NCBI GenBank assembly: GCA_004211785.1 | Contig: SHBX01000024.1 | Span: 1-46,387 of the forward strand | Length of the DNA stretch: 46,387 bases | Origin: Winogradskyella sp. | GTDB lineage: Bacteria > Bacteroidota > Bacteroidia > Flavobacteriales > Flavobacteriaceae | Reading direction: 5' to 3' | Shown: piece by piece, positions 35,202-45,309 of the stretch | Layout: each line of letters starts with the position of its first letter | How positions within the stretch are numbered: the first letter of the stretch is position 1 | The notes under the pieces: generated by a model | The model's input: the letters and a program-made list of their open reading frames with translations, nothing else | Told to the model about the DNA's origin: nothing | Database searches by the model: none | Made by a program: the position numbers and the translations under genes

Positions 35202-35242
35202 ATAAAAAAATAGCAATTTGAGGTTGAATTCAAATCGCTATT
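35202..35242 (-). terminator. Intrinsic terminator of the AraC-to-SPW unit
   Basis: Arms 35209-35221 and 35230-35242 pair over 13 bp with one mismatch, around an 8-nt loop. On the minus strand the stem is followed by a run of seven T, so it terminates transcripts ending at 35259. Confidence 0.75.
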
Positions 35243-35258
35243 AATATTCTTTAGAAGC

Positions 35259-35612
35259 TTATATCACAGCTTCCGATTTATGCAAGCTTACTACTGTAAG
35301 TACTGCGATTCCGTTAATCCAATAGTAATAAGCATCTATTCCTTCAAATGATAAAATAAAAGGAGCTATTATAAATACTATTGCAACTACAAAGTCTACA
35401 ATTAAATGCATTTTATATGAGATTACTTTAAAGGCACCTAAATGGTGATCTGTTAAGAGCGTTAATATAAATGCAGCGATACCTGTAGCTACCGAAAGCT
35501 TTAATGCAAGCGGATTAGATTCTCCTAATCCTAGTAGAAAAGGTAGAATTATCAAAGCTATAGCTACCGGATAATCTAAAAAAGCGTGTATTCTTTTGGT
35601 TATGAACTTCAT
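35259..35612 (-). CDS. Four-helix SPW-like membrane protein
   Basis: This 117-residue integral membrane protein has four predicted helices (about 12-30, 36-54, 68-88 and 93-110). A repeated pattern, HAFLDYPVAIALIILPFLLG and HLIVDFVVAIVFIIAPFIL, shows an internal duplication of two-helix units, as in SPW-repeat proteins. The function is unknown. It is the last gene after the YHS, SnoaL-like and AraC genes on the same strand. Confidence 0.75.
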   Translation of the reverse strand: MKFITKRIHAFLDYPVAIALIILPFLLGLGESNPLALKLSVATGIAAFILTLLTDHHLGAFKVISYKMHLIVDFVVAIVFIIAPFILSFEGIDAYYYWINGIAVLTVVSLHKSEAVI

Positions 35613-35652
35613 GATTTTAAATTTTATAAATTATTTACAATCAGCCGCTTAG

Positions 35653-36123
35653 TTAGTTGTGAGTTTTACTAAGCTTCTTCCAGTTTTTATCAGCTACACT
35701 TTTTAGCTTGCTATGATTGTTTTCCGCTAACCATAACTGTTTTGCATCTAACTCTACATTATTTAAGTATAGATAATACTTTCCATCTTCTACCAAAAAT
35801 TTGTTTGGGTCTACTCTAAACTTTGCGCCAGCATAAGTTCCAAAAGCACAGAAACCTCCATATTGCGGCATGTATTTAGTTGGATTTTTATCAAAAGTTG
35901 CTTTCTGTTTTTCAGAAGTAAAGTAATAAGTTACTTTTTCATATTCTGATTTGTAGTTGTTGTTACCAATTTGTGCAAGTCCTAAATCTAAATACGATAC
36001 GGGACTGTAACCTTGAAGTGCAATGTTACTATTATCTAAGTTGTTAGCCATTTTATCTTGAGCAGACAACGATGTTGTTAAAGTTAAAGCTACTGCCACT
36101 ACTATTGTTTTTAAAATTTTCAT
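35653..36123 (-). CDS. Exported YHS-domain protein
   Basis: This 156-residue protein has a signal peptide cut near SLSAQ (about 22). A YHS-type domain covers about residues 35-110, with IALQGYSPVSYLD, a FTSEKQKATFDKNP segment and YGGFCAFG; the Cys may bind metal. YHS domains occur in metal-handling proteins. It probably works in the periplasm. Its position between a SnoaL-like gene and an SPW-like membrane gene suggests one transcription unit, with 40-bp and 27-bp gaps. Confidence 0.88.
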   Translation of the reverse strand: MKILKTIVVAVALTLTTSLSAQDKMANNLDNSNIALQGYSPVSYLDLGLAQIGNNNYKSEYEKVTYYFTSEKQKATFDKNPTKYMPQYGGFCAFGTYAGAKFRVDPNKFLVEDGKYYLYLNNVELDAKQLWLAENNHSKLKSVADKNWKKLSKTHN

Positions 36124-36150
36124 TTTTCTATTTGTTTAGCGTTATTAAAA

Positions 36151-36504
36151 TTATTCTGCGTTGAAATATTCTTCTTGAATTACTTTGCCTTCATTATTCC
36201 AAATTCTACGTATGATTTCGTGCCAGTAAATTTTACTGCCGTCTTTCATATCAAAATCGAATGTAAACTCTGATGCAGAAACATTACCATCTACTATAGA
36301 ATGGTGATGAGTAATGCCGTTTACCTTGGCGATAGCTCCAGCGAAACCTTCCATTTTTGCAATCATTTCAGATTTTCCTGTTGTTCCGCCATTTCCATAA
36401 TCTGATGTGTTTGCGTTATCCGCAAAGAATGCTTTTACGGCATCTACAATAGCACCTTGAGAAACTATGGCATCCATTTTTTGTACTTGTTCTTTAATAT
36501 TCAT
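36151..36504 (-). CDS. SnoaL-like (NTF2-fold) protein
   Basis: This 117-residue cytosolic protein has the cone-like NTF2 fold pattern: an N-terminal helix with AVKAFFADNAN, a central Gly-rich turn, and beta strands with HHHSIVDGNVSASEFTFDF ending in IIRRIWNNEGKVIQEEYF. Such proteins act as small-molecule isomerases, hydrolases or binding proteins. The substrate is unknown. The gene lies 27 bp upstream of the YHS gene and 73 bp downstream of the AraC gene. Confidence 0.8.
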   Translation of the reverse strand: MNIKEQVQKMDAIVSQGAIVDAVKAFFADNANTSDYGNGGTTGKSEMIAKMEGFAGAIAKVNGITHHHSIVDGNVSASEFTFDFDMKDGSKIYWHEIIRRIWNNEGKVIQEEYFNAE

Positions 36505-36577
36505 CTTTTTTATTTTTAGTGATTTTTACACTGCAAAGATGAAGTAGAATTAAAACTTAGTTGCTACAAAAAAAAGA

Positions 36578-37636
36578 CTAAGAATTGTACTTTTTTAATT
36601 TAAAGTCGGAAGGAGTAATGCTTGAATAATGTTTAAAAAACCGTGTAAAGTGATTAGGTTCTTCGAAACCAAGCTGTCTTGATATTGCATTTATGGGCTG
36701 GTCTTCTATTAGCATTAATTTGGCAGTATTTATTATTTCAAGTCGTATTAATTGCCCTAAAGATGTATTCATTTTCGCTTGTACCTTACTTGATAATGTT
36801 TTTATAGAAAGATTCATTTTATTAGCATAAAACTCAAGAGAACGTTCTTGTGTGTGGTATTCTTGAAGTAACTCTGTAATATTCTGAGAAAATACATCTC
36901 GGTTTTTAAAATCGAAATTATCTCTAAACTGTTTTGGTGTTTGTCCTGTTGAATTTTTAAAAACACGATTAAAGTAAGCATCATCTTTGAAGCCTAATTC
37001 ATAGGACACTTCTTGAATACTCTTATCGGTAAACGCAACTTGCTTTCGGCTTTCTTGAAGTCTTTTAGAGTTCATTAAATTCTTAACGGATAAACCAATT
37101 TTATTTTTTATTAGTGCTTGTGCATTATAACCACGGTCGTTAATAAGATTTACCAAATCATTGCCCGTTAAACGATTTGAATATTCTTGGTCTATAATTT
37201 CTTTGGCATCAAAAATAACTTGGTACTCTTCCTTGTTGGCTTTAAAAGGATTTTGCCAATACCATTGTTTTGAAGACACATCTATAATATCAGCAGAATT
37301 GTCTGTTAGTGCAGATTCTGACAAGAAAGTATTACAATCTTCACATTCCAATAAATCAATGTAGCCTAATGAAATAAGATGTTTAAAGAGTACTCTAACC
37401 TCATTATCATAAAACTTATTTTCATTAGAGAATTCAATTCTTCTGACTATAAAGTCGTCTGATAAAAATTTTATGTATTGTCCTTTTTCTAAGAAGATGG
37501 CTTTTTCTTGCCAATCATAGTAATTTTTAAAGTCTACTTGTATACTTCCCTTTCCTGATAAAATATGTATAAGCGTATGACTTTCTATAAAGTATACCTT
37601 ATTGATTTCTGGAGAAAATTTTTCGACCTTTTGCAT
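36578..37636 (-). CDS. AraC-family regulator with two tandem AraC DNA-binding domains
   Basis: This 352-residue protein has an N-terminal cupin-like sensor region (about 1-75). An acidic middle with two Cys (ECEDC, 98-101) follows. Two complete AraC-type double helix-turn-helix domains come next, at about 155-240 and 262-348. The first ends with SYELGFKDDAYFNRVFKNST and GQTPKQFR; the second with ISRQLGFEEPNHFTRFFKHY and TPSDFK. Family members normally have one such domain. It is upstream of SnoaL-like, YHS and SPW-like genes on the same strand and is the obvious candidate regulator of them. Confidence 0.9.
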   Translation of the reverse strand: MQKVEKFSPEINKVYFIESHTLIHILSGKGSIQVDFKNYYDWQEKAIFLEKGQYIKFLSDDFIVRRIEFSNENKFYDNEVRVLFKHLISLGYIDLLECEDCNTFLSESALTDNSADIIDVSSKQWYWQNPFKANKEEYQVIFDAKEIIDQEYSNRLTGNDLVNLINDRGYNAQALIKNKIGLSVKNLMNSKRLQESRKQVAFTDKSIQEVSYELGFKDDAYFNRVFKNSTGQTPKQFRDNFDFKNRDVFSQNITELLQEYHTQERSLEFYANKMNLSIKTLSSKVQAKMNTSLGQLIRLEIINTAKLMLIEDQPINAISRQLGFEEPNHFTRFFKHYSSITPSDFKLKKYNS

Positions 37637-37780
37637 TAAGGATTAGGTGTTTGTTTGACAAGCCTGACCTTTTTATTGTTAAACGAAGTTAGTAGTTTAG
37701 ATTATTAAATTCAAGTTCAACGAGATTTTAATTCGTTCAAACAAACCCAAAACAATTACCAAATAAGTAGTTTTATTTTG

Positions 37781-37788
37781 TACATTTG
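37781..37788 (+). promoter_or_regulatory. -7 box of pyrG
   Basis: TACATTTG matches TAnnTTTG and implies a leader of about 38 nt before the ATG at 37833. A GCTC/GTCGA-type stem-loop lies inside that leader. No -33 TTTG is seen at 19-nt spacing. Confidence 0.5.
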
Positions 37789-37799
37789 CCTGCGTTTAA

Positions 37800-39449
<1,650 letters not shown>

Positions 39450-39522
39450 TGTGTCAGTTTGGCATAATTAAGACTTTGGATAGCTTTTTGGGTTACAGAA
39501 AGAGACCAATTAACAAATAATA

Positions 39523-39544
39523 TTACCGCTTTCGCGGAAAGTAA
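39523..39544. repeat. Imperfect palindrome directly before yidC
   Basis: TTACCGCTTTCGCGGAAAGTAA is an imperfect palindrome centred on CGCTTTCGCG. It ends one base before the yidC ATG region (39546). It resembles the GCTTTCGCGAAAGC palindromes I associate with flavobacterial intergenic regions. It may be a mobile repeat or a translation-affecting hairpin. Confidence 0.45.
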
Positions 39545-39545
39545 C

Positions 39546-41465
39546 ATGGAAGAAAAGAAATTAGACATTAACTCAATTATAGGCTTTGTGCTTCTTTTTG
39601 GTATTATGATTTGGTACTTATACCAAAGTCAACCAAGTCCAGAAGAATTAGAAGCTCAAAAACAAGCTGAAACAGAAAAAATAGCAACCGAGCAAAAAAC
39701 AAAAGAAGAAGCGGAAGCATTAACCACAAAAGTAACAACCGCTGAAGATTACTCTAATGCATCTGCTACAGATTCTTTACAGCAAGTCGCACTTCAAAAC
39801 AAATTAGGTGCTTTTGCATACGCTTCAACATTACCATCAGCGACTGATGCAGTAACAGAAGTTGAAACAGATGTGTTGGCATTAAAGTTTGATAACAAAG
39901 GAGGCCATCTTTCAGAAGTTAAGCTTAAAGCCTTTGTAGACCATAACGATGCACCTATCTATTTGATTAAAGATGGTAACACCAATTTTAACATCAATTT
40001 TTCTACAACTGATAATAGAGTTTTAAATACCGAGAATTTATATTTTCAACCTACGGTAACTAAAAGCGGAGAAAACACAGTAGTTTCTATGAAGCTTAAA
40101 GTGTCTGAAGCACGTTACCTAGAATATAGATACGAGTTAAAGCCTGGTGATTATATGATTGATTTCGCAATCAAATCTCAAGGCTTAGATAACGTAGTTA
40201 ATAGTTCTCAAGAAATTAACCTAGACTGGAAACTTAAAGGTTACAGTCATGATCAAAGTATTACCTACGAAAACAGATACACACGCTTAACCTATCAGCA
40301 TGATGGCGATAAGATTGATAAACTGGCTCAAATGAATGATGATGAAGAGGTCGTTACTGATGTCTATTGGCTATCCTACAGACAACACTTCTTCAGTAGT
40401 ATTCTAGTGCCAGATTCGCCATTAAAATCGGTGAGCATGTCTTCTACAGATTTGGTTAAAGATGAAGAAATAGATAGCATTTATACAAAATTGTATGCAT
40501 CAAAAATACCGTTGACTTTAAGTGGCGGAGAATTTAATAAGTCCATGGGTATGTATTATGGACCGACTGATGCTAAAATTTTAAAATCTTATGACAAAAA
40601 TCTAGAAGAAAGTATTCCATTTGGGTGGGGGATTTTTGGATGGATTAACAAAGCCGTGTTTATTCCGTTATTCGGATTCTTAAGTGGCTTCTTGCCTTAT
40701 GGTATTGCTATTATTGTAATGACAATTTTGGTAAAGATACTATTGTCTTTTGTCCAGTATAAGCAATTCTTGTCTCAGGCAAAGATGAAGATTTTAAAGC
40801 CAGAGTTAGATGCGATTAGAGCTAAGTACAAAGACAATAAATTAAAAGCACAGCAAGAGACTATGGCATTGCAAAATAAAGCAGGAGCAAGCCCATTAAG
40901 TGGTTGTTTACCAGGTTTAATGCAAATACCTGTGTTCTATGCGTTGTTTATGTTCTTCCCAACAGCGTTTGATTTACGCCAGAAGAGTTTCCTTTGGGCT
41001 GACGATTTAAGTTCTTATGATTCAGTTATTGACTTAGGTTTCAATATTCCATTTTATGGCGACCACGTGAGTTTGTTTCCAATATTAGCAGCGATTGCTA
41101 TTTTCTTCTATATGAAGATGACCACTGGTCAACAAACTGCAATGCAAGGACCACCGCAAGAAGGCATGCCAGATATGAGTAAGATGATGAAGTATATGAT
41201 TTATTTCTCACCATTATTAATGTTAGTGTTCTTTAATAACTATGCGTCTGGATTGAGTTTATATTACTTTATCTCTAACTTAATTAGTATTGGTATTATG
41301 CTAGTAATTAAAAACTACATTATCGATGAAGAGAAAGTATTAGCTAAGATTGAGGTGAGTAAAAGCAAGCCAAAAAAGCAGAACCGTTTTCAAAAGAAAA
41401 TGGCTAATATGATGGAGCAAGCCGAAAAGCAAAAGCAAATGCAACAACGTAATAGAAAAAAATAA
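39546..41465 (+). CDS. yidC: Membrane protein insertase YidC
   Basis: This 639-residue protein inserts proteins into the inner membrane, alone or with Sec. It has an N-terminal helix (about 8-23), a large periplasmic beta domain (about 60-350), and a C-terminal 60KD_IMP core (about 370-600) with several helices and the SGCLPGLMQIPVFYALF block. A basic tail (KPKKQNRFQKK onwards) probably binds ribosomes. This is the long Gram-negative form. It follows pyrG and ends at a clear terminator. Confidence 0.97.
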   Translation: MEEKKLDINSIIGFVLLFGIMIWYLYQSQPSPEELEAQKQAETEKIATEQKTKEEAEALTTKVTTAEDYSNASATDSLQQVALQNKLGAFAYASTLPSATDAVTEVETDVLALKFDNKGGHLSEVKLKAFVDHNDAPIYLIKDGNTNFNINFSTTDNRVLNTENLYFQPTVTKSGENTVVSMKLKVSEARYLEYRYELKPGDYMIDFAIKSQGLDNVVNSSQEINLDWKLKGYSHDQSITYENRYTRLTYQHDGDKIDKLAQMNDDEEVVTDVYWLSYRQHFFSSILVPDSPLKSVSMSSTDLVKDEEIDSIYTKLYASKIPLTLSGGEFNKSMGMYYGPTDAKILKSYDKNLEESIPFGWGIFGWINKAVFIPLFGFLSGFLPYGIAIIVMTILVKILLSFVQYKQFLSQAKMKILKPELDAIRAKYKDNKLKAQQETMALQNKAGASPLSGCLPGLMQIPVFYALFMFFPTAFDLRQKSFLWADDLSSYDSVIDLGFNIPFYGDHVSLFPILAAIAIFFYMKMTTGQQTAMQGPPQEGMPDMSKMMKYMIYFSPLLMLVFFNNYASGLSLYYFISNLISIGIMLVIKNYIIDEEKVLAKIEVSKSKPKKQNRFQKKMANMMEQAEKQKQMQQRNRKK

Positions 41466-41486
41466 GTTATTACAACAGTTATAGAT

Positions 41487-41522
41487 AATAAAAAAGCCAC
41501 AGATTAGACTGTGGCTTTTTTA
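41487..41522. terminator. Bidirectional intrinsic terminator after yidC
   Basis: AGCCACAG-ATTAGA-CTGTGGCT forms an 8-bp perfect stem with an A-tract before and T-tract after, between the convergent ends at 41465 (+) and 41529 (-). Confidence 0.9.
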
Positions 41523-41528
41523 TTTATA

Positions 41529-41984
41529 TTATTTAAAATGAAGTTTCATGCCTTCGTGAGATTTTTTAAACCCTAAGTCTTCATAAAACGTAATAGCTTT
41601 TGGTCTTTTTTTGTCTGTGGTTAATTGTAATAAATGGGCATTTCTTTCCTTGACTCTATTAATGGCCCACTGAAACATTGTTTTTCCAATACCGAGTCCT
41701 CTTTTATCTTTTCTAATCCTTACAGCTTCAATTTGAGCTCTAATGCCACCGCGATAGGTTAAGTATTGAATAAAAGTGAGCTGCATAGTACCAATAACTT
41801 CTAAGTTTTCAGATTCTACAACAATGAGTTCTTGATTATCATCTGAGTTAATATTTTCAAAAGCTTTTAAATATTCTTCAGGTAAAGGCACTTGAAAATT
41901 TTCTCTTTTCACTCCAAGTTCATCATCAGCAATCATTTCAACTATCTTAATTATATCTTCTTGAGTAGCTTTTCTAAAATTCAT
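41529..41984 (-). CDS. GNAT-family N-acetyltransferase
   Basis: This 151-residue cytosolic protein has the GNAT fold. The acetyl-CoA-binding loop is visible as RKDKRGLGIGKTMF (about 92-105), followed by LLQLTTDKKRPKAITFYEDLGF. It is a single-domain member, so the acceptor substrate cannot be told from sequence. It lies alone between two terminator structures. Confidence 0.9.
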   Translation of the reverse strand: MNFRKATQEDIIKIVEMIADDELGVKRENFQVPLPEEYLKAFENINSDDNQELIVVESENLEVIGTMQLTFIQYLTYRGGIRAQIEAVRIRKDKRGLGIGKTMFQWAINRVKERNAHLLQLTTDKKRPKAITFYEDLGFKKSHEGMKLHFK

Positions 41985-42042
41985 TTCTAATCTAGTTTTA
42001 ATTATGATACTTTATTAATGTAAGAATAAAATTATAATAGCA

Positions 42043-42072
42043 AAAGAAAAGCCTCCCAAGAATGGAAGGCTT
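42043..42072 (-). terminator. Intrinsic terminator of the FAS1 lipoprotein gene
   Basis: On the minus strand AAGCCTTCC-ATTCTTG-GGAGGCTT forms a stem with one bulged base followed by TTCTTTTG. It lies about 55 nt beyond the stop at 42128. Confidence 0.7.
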
Positions 42073-42127
42073 ATCAAACTAAATCAATCAATATAAAAAT
42101 GAGGTAATCAGCCTCGACTTTTTGCTT

Positions 42128-43141
42128 TTATGTAGCAGGTAATAAAACCGCATTGATAACATGTATTACACCGTTTGCAGTTTGTACATCAACTGCAATG
42201 ATGCCAGCATCATTTCCTGCACCATCAGTTATATCTGCAATATTACCGTTTGTTCCTGGTAGAGTTATCGTAATAGTTTGCCCTTGTAAAGTTGTAGGCA
42301 TCGTATCTCCGTTTTGATTTAAATCTCCGGATTGGACATTATTACCTGTTACGACATGATGCTCCAAGACTTCTGTTAATAAAGCAGAATCTATATCCGC
42401 TGGAGAATTCCACATCATGTTAGAGTCTAATAATGCTTGAAATGCAGCATTTGTTGGCGCAAATACAGTGAACGGTGCTGGAGCAGTTCCGTTAGCTGTA
42501 GATAAAGTAGTTACAAAATCAGGTTGACCAGCAACTGTTAATGATGCTACCAAACTTGCAAACTCAGGATTGGCTAAAGCCATATCTACAACAGTTGGAG
42601 GTAATAACACTTTATTAACTTCATGAATTATCCCATTTTCTGCACTTATGTTTGCATTAGTAACATCTGCACCAGCAGTTGTAGCATTTCCACCATTTAT
42701 TTCTACTGTACCTGAGTTGTTTCTTGCATAGATGCTTAAATTATTATTCCCAGGACCTACAGCTCCTACATTTGCATATATACCTGCAGTAGTTATTGCT
42801 GAAGAATTTACTTCTGTACCTATAATTACATGATTAAGTAAAACGGTTGTCAATAAATTTATTTCAATATCATTTATTGAATTCCATGCTGGATTTGAAT
42901 CTAATAGCGCCTGAAAAGCTGTATTGTTTGGAGCAAATACAGTGAAAGGGCCATCTCCTCTTAGAGTTGCAATTAAATCTGCTCTTGTTAATGCATCAGC
43001 AAGAGTAGTATAACCATTTGCAACTGCAATGTCTACGACTGTAGTCGGAATGTTGTTGTCATCGTCGCTACTACAACCAGTAATTCCTAAAACCAATAAA
43101 AATACTGTGAGTAACTTCAAGCTTTTTGAAATAATTTTCAT
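42128..43141 (-). CDS. Lipoprotein with two fasciclin (FAS1) domains
   Basis: This 337-residue protein has a lipobox (LGITGC, Cys23) followed by SSDDDN, a start often seen in flavobacterial lipoproteins. Two FAS1 domains follow (about 34-180 and 183-336). Each has the DGPFTVFAPNNTAF- or APFTVFAPTNAAF-type H1 motif and a closing ENGIIHEVNKVLLP or ANGVIHVINAVLLP block. FAS1 domains mediate adhesion or matrix and polymer binding. A surface or periplasmic adhesion role is likely but not proven. Confidence 0.94.
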   Translation of the reverse strand: MKIISKSLKLLTVFLLVLGITGCSSDDDNNIPTTVVDIAVANGYTTLADALTRADLIATLRGDGPFTVFAPNNTAFQALLDSNPAWNSINDIEINLLTTVLLNHVIIGTEVNSSAITTAGIYANVGAVGPGNNNLSIYARNNSGTVEINGGNATTAGADVTNANISAENGIIHEVNKVLLPPTVVDMALANPEFASLVASLTVAGQPDFVTTLSTANGTAPAPFTVFAPTNAAFQALLDSNMMWNSPADIDSALLTEVLEHHVVTGNNVQSGDLNQNGDTMPTTLQGQTITITLPGTNGNIADITDGAGNDAGIIAVDVQTANGVIHVINAVLLPAT

Positions 43142-43184
43142 TTTTTTGAGTTTAAAGTTAATATAATTTGTTCATATTGTCTAA

Positions 43185-43192
43185 CAAAAATA
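43185..43192 (-). promoter_or_regulatory. -7 box candidate for the FAS1 gene
   Basis: The minus strand reads TATTTTTG (43192-43185), about 43 nt before the ATG at 43141. No matching -33 element is seen. Confidence 0.35.
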
Positions 43193-43196
43193 TAAA

Positions 43197-43907
43197 ATGA
43201 TTAAACATAAATTTCTCATCGCGATTATTTTTACAATAATTTTAACACCGCTGTTAGCTCAAAATGAGGTTAATAAGTTCGACGAAAGTAGAAAAAGACA
43301 CGGTATATGGCAAAAAAACTATCCAAAAACCAATCAGCTACGTTACAAAGGAAAATTTTCGCACGGAAAAGAAATCGACACATTTAAGTATTACAAACTC
43401 AAAAGAAAGAAAAGTGTATTAAGTGCAATAAAGGTTTTTAATCTCGATAATAATGAAGCGCAAGTCACTTTTATGGCGTCTAATGGTAGTATTATTAGTC
43501 AAGGAAAAATGGATGGTAAAAACTTCATTGGTAAATGGGTGTTCTTCCATAAAAATTCTCAAAATATTATGATTGAAGAGAATTACAATACCAATGGTCA
43601 ATTAGAAGGTCTGCGCTCTGTAATGTTTATTAATGGCAAAGTTGCTGAGGTGGCGGAGTATCAAAAGGATGTACTAAATGGAACGACTAAAATATATTCA
43701 GAATCAGGAAAATTGCTTCAAGAGTCCTTGTATAAAGATGATAAGCTTAATGGGCAAACCATATATTATGATATAGATGGTCAACTCCAAGCCAAAGGAA
43801 ATTTTAAAGCAAACTTAAAAACCGGAATTTGGGAATATTATAAAAATGCAAAGCTAGTTAGAAAAGTAGATCATGATAATGATAAAGTCATCTATAAAAA
43901 GCAATAG
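43197..43907 (+). CDS. Exported MORN/YwqK-like repeat protein
   Basis: This 236-residue protein has a signal peptide cut near LLAQ (about 22). The rest is made of short repeats of about 20-25 residues with the pattern G.W..Y...G....G.Y..G, for example RHGIWQKNYPKTNQLRYKG, NGQTIYYDIDGQLQAKGNF and TGIWEYYKNAKLVRK. These are MORN-variant (YwqK-like) repeats. Some databases label such proteins toxin-antitoxin related, but nothing here supports that. Location is probably periplasmic or surface; role unknown. Confidence 0.8.
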   Translation: MIKHKFLIAIIFTIILTPLLAQNEVNKFDESRKRHGIWQKNYPKTNQLRYKGKFSHGKEIDTFKYYKLKRKKSVLSAIKVFNLDNNEAQVTFMASNGSIISQGKMDGKNFIGKWVFFHKNSQNIMIEENYNTNGQLEGLRSVMFINGKVAEVAEYQKDVLNGTTKIYSESGKLLQESLYKDDKLNGQTIYYDIDGQLQAKGNFKANLKTGIWEYYKNAKLVRKVDHDNDKVIYKKQ

Positions 43908-43940
43908 TATAAAACTATCATATCCATAGACTTTAAGAAT

Positions 43941-43970
43941 GGTGATCTTCAAAAGATTACCTTTTTTATT
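43941..43970 (+). terminator. Intrinsic terminator upstream of mnmA
   Basis: GGTGATCTT-CA-AAAGATTACC pairs with one G-T wobble and is followed by TTTTTTATTTT. It ends transcripts from the MORN-like gene just before the mnmA -7 box. Confidence 0.75.
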
Positions 43971-43973
43971 TTG

Positions 43974-43981
43974 TAATTTTG
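43974..43981 (+). promoter_or_regulatory. -7 box of mnmA
   Basis: TAATTTTG matches TAnnTTTG. It overlaps the alternative TTG start at 43979, which supports the ATG at 44021 with a leader of about 33 nt. Confidence 0.5.
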
Positions 43982-44020
43982 CCCAAGTTTTTCCGAACAC
44001 ATTTCGGAATAGAGAATAAA

Positions 44021-45214
44021 ATGAAAAACAAACGTGTTATAGTAGGTCTTTCTGGAGGTGTAGATTCCAGTGTGGCAGCATACCTTTTAAAAGAACAAGG
44101 GTATGAGGTTATTGGGCTATTTATGAAAAACTGGCACGACGATTCTGTAACTATTTCGGATGAATGTCCATGGCTTGAAGATAGTAATGACGCCATGCTG
44201 GTAGCAGACAAATTAGGGATTCCTTTTCAAACAGTAGATTTAAGTGTGCAATACAAAGAGCGTATTGTAGATTACATGTTTAAGGAATACGAAAACGGTC
44301 GTACACCAAACCCAGATGTGCTCTGCAATCGCGAAATTAAGTTCGATGTCTTTATGGATATTGCACTTGAGTTAGGCGCAGATTATGTGGCTACAGGGCA
44401 TTATTGTCGTAAAGGCACAATAGAAAAAGAAGGAGAACAAGTACATCAATTGCTTGCTGGTGTTGATGAAAATAAAGACCAGTCTTATTTTTTATGTCAA
44501 TTATCGCAAGGACAATTGGCAAAGGCATTGTTTCCTATCGGCGAACTAACTAAACCTGAAGTTCGTGATATTGCAAAAGCTCAAGGTTTAATTACTGCCG
44601 AAAAGAAAGATTCACAAGGACTTTGTTTTATTGGTAAAGTGAGACTACCAGATTTTTTACAACAACAGTTAAAGCCAAAAGAAGGTGTTATTGTAGAAAT
44701 TCCTGAAACTCTAGATAGCTACCATAAATCTATTCCGCGTTTTGATTCAAAAACAAGCGAATTGGCTTTTCATTCTACAAAACCAGAATATGCAGTTTCC
44801 CAAGGAAAAATTGTAGGCAAACATCAAGGTGCACATTATTTTACAAAAGGGCAACGAAAAGGCTTGGCAGTTGGTGGTACTAAAGAACCGCTTTTTGTTA
44901 TAGATACTGATGTCAACGAAAATGTAATCTATACAGGTCAAGGCAATAAGCATCCAGGTTTGTATCGCTCAGTTTTGTTTGTTAAGAATGAAGAATTGCA
45001 TTGGGTACGAGAAGATTTGCAATTATCTGATAGTGAAACTATGCCAGCAAAAGCGCGTATTCGTTACCGTCAGGCTTTAGAGAATGCGAAGCTATATAAA
45101 GTTGACTCTGGACTTTATGTAGAATTTGAAAATAAGCAATCTGCAATCACCGAAGGTCAGTTTGTCGCTTGGTATATAGATGACGAACTTATTGGCTCTG
45201 GTGTTATTTCTTAG
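44021..45214 (+). CDS. mnmA: tRNA-specific 2-thiouridylase MnmA
   Basis: It makes 2-thiouridine at the wobble position (U34) of tRNAs for Lys, Glu and Gln. The ATG at 44021 gives 397 residues beginning [20 protein letters not shown] with the PP-loop. The upstream TTG at 43979 falls in promoter DNA. The catalytic cysteines are Cys102 in LCNREIKF and Cys202 in QGLCFIGKV. The C-terminal domain has [11 protein letters not shown]. The protein is cytosolic and usually works with a sulfur relay not encoded here. Confidence 0.96.
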   Translation: MKNKRVIVGLSGGVDSSVAAYLLKEQGYEVIGLFMKNWHDDSVTISDECPWLEDSNDAMLVADKLGIPFQTVDLSVQYKERIVDYMFKEYENGRTPNPDVLCNREIKFDVFMDIALELGADYVATGHYCRKGTIEKEGEQVHQLLAGVDENKDQSYFLCQLSQGQLAKALFPIGELTKPEVRDIAKAQGLITAEKKDSQGLCFIGKVRLPDFLQQQLKPKEGVIVEIPETLDSYHKSIPRFDSKTSELAFHSTKPEYAVSQGKIVGKHQGAHYFTKGQRKGLAVGGTKEPLFVIDTDVNENVIYTGQGNKHPGLYRSVLFVKNEELHWVREDLQLSDSETMPAKARIRYRQALENAKLYKVDSGLYVEFENKQSAITEGQFVAWYIDDELIGSGVIS

Positions 45215-45240
45215 TATTTTTACGATTAATAATTAAGGTG

Positions 45241-45295
45241 TTGCGCTGAGCTGAGCTTCCCTGTACTGAGCAGAGTCGAAGTACCAAAGCGTCTT
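45241..45295. repeat. Dispersed stem-loop repeat with GAGC..GTCGA core, copy 2
   Basis: GTACT (45263-45267), a 12-nt core GAGCAGAGTCGA, and AGTAC (45280-45284) form a stem-loop. Compared with the 32276 copy the core differs at two positions, while the flanks differ but remain complementary (TCGCT/AGCGA against GTACT/AGTAC). Further GC-richer flanking sequence extends to about 45291. Confidence 0.6.
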
Positions 45296-45309
45296 CAAAT
45301 AAAATTACT

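Noticed and set aside
43197..43907. Toxin-antitoxin system based on the YwqK-like label of the MORN-repeat protein.
   Set aside because: The protein is exported, there is no partner toxin gene, and the repeats alone explain the similarity.
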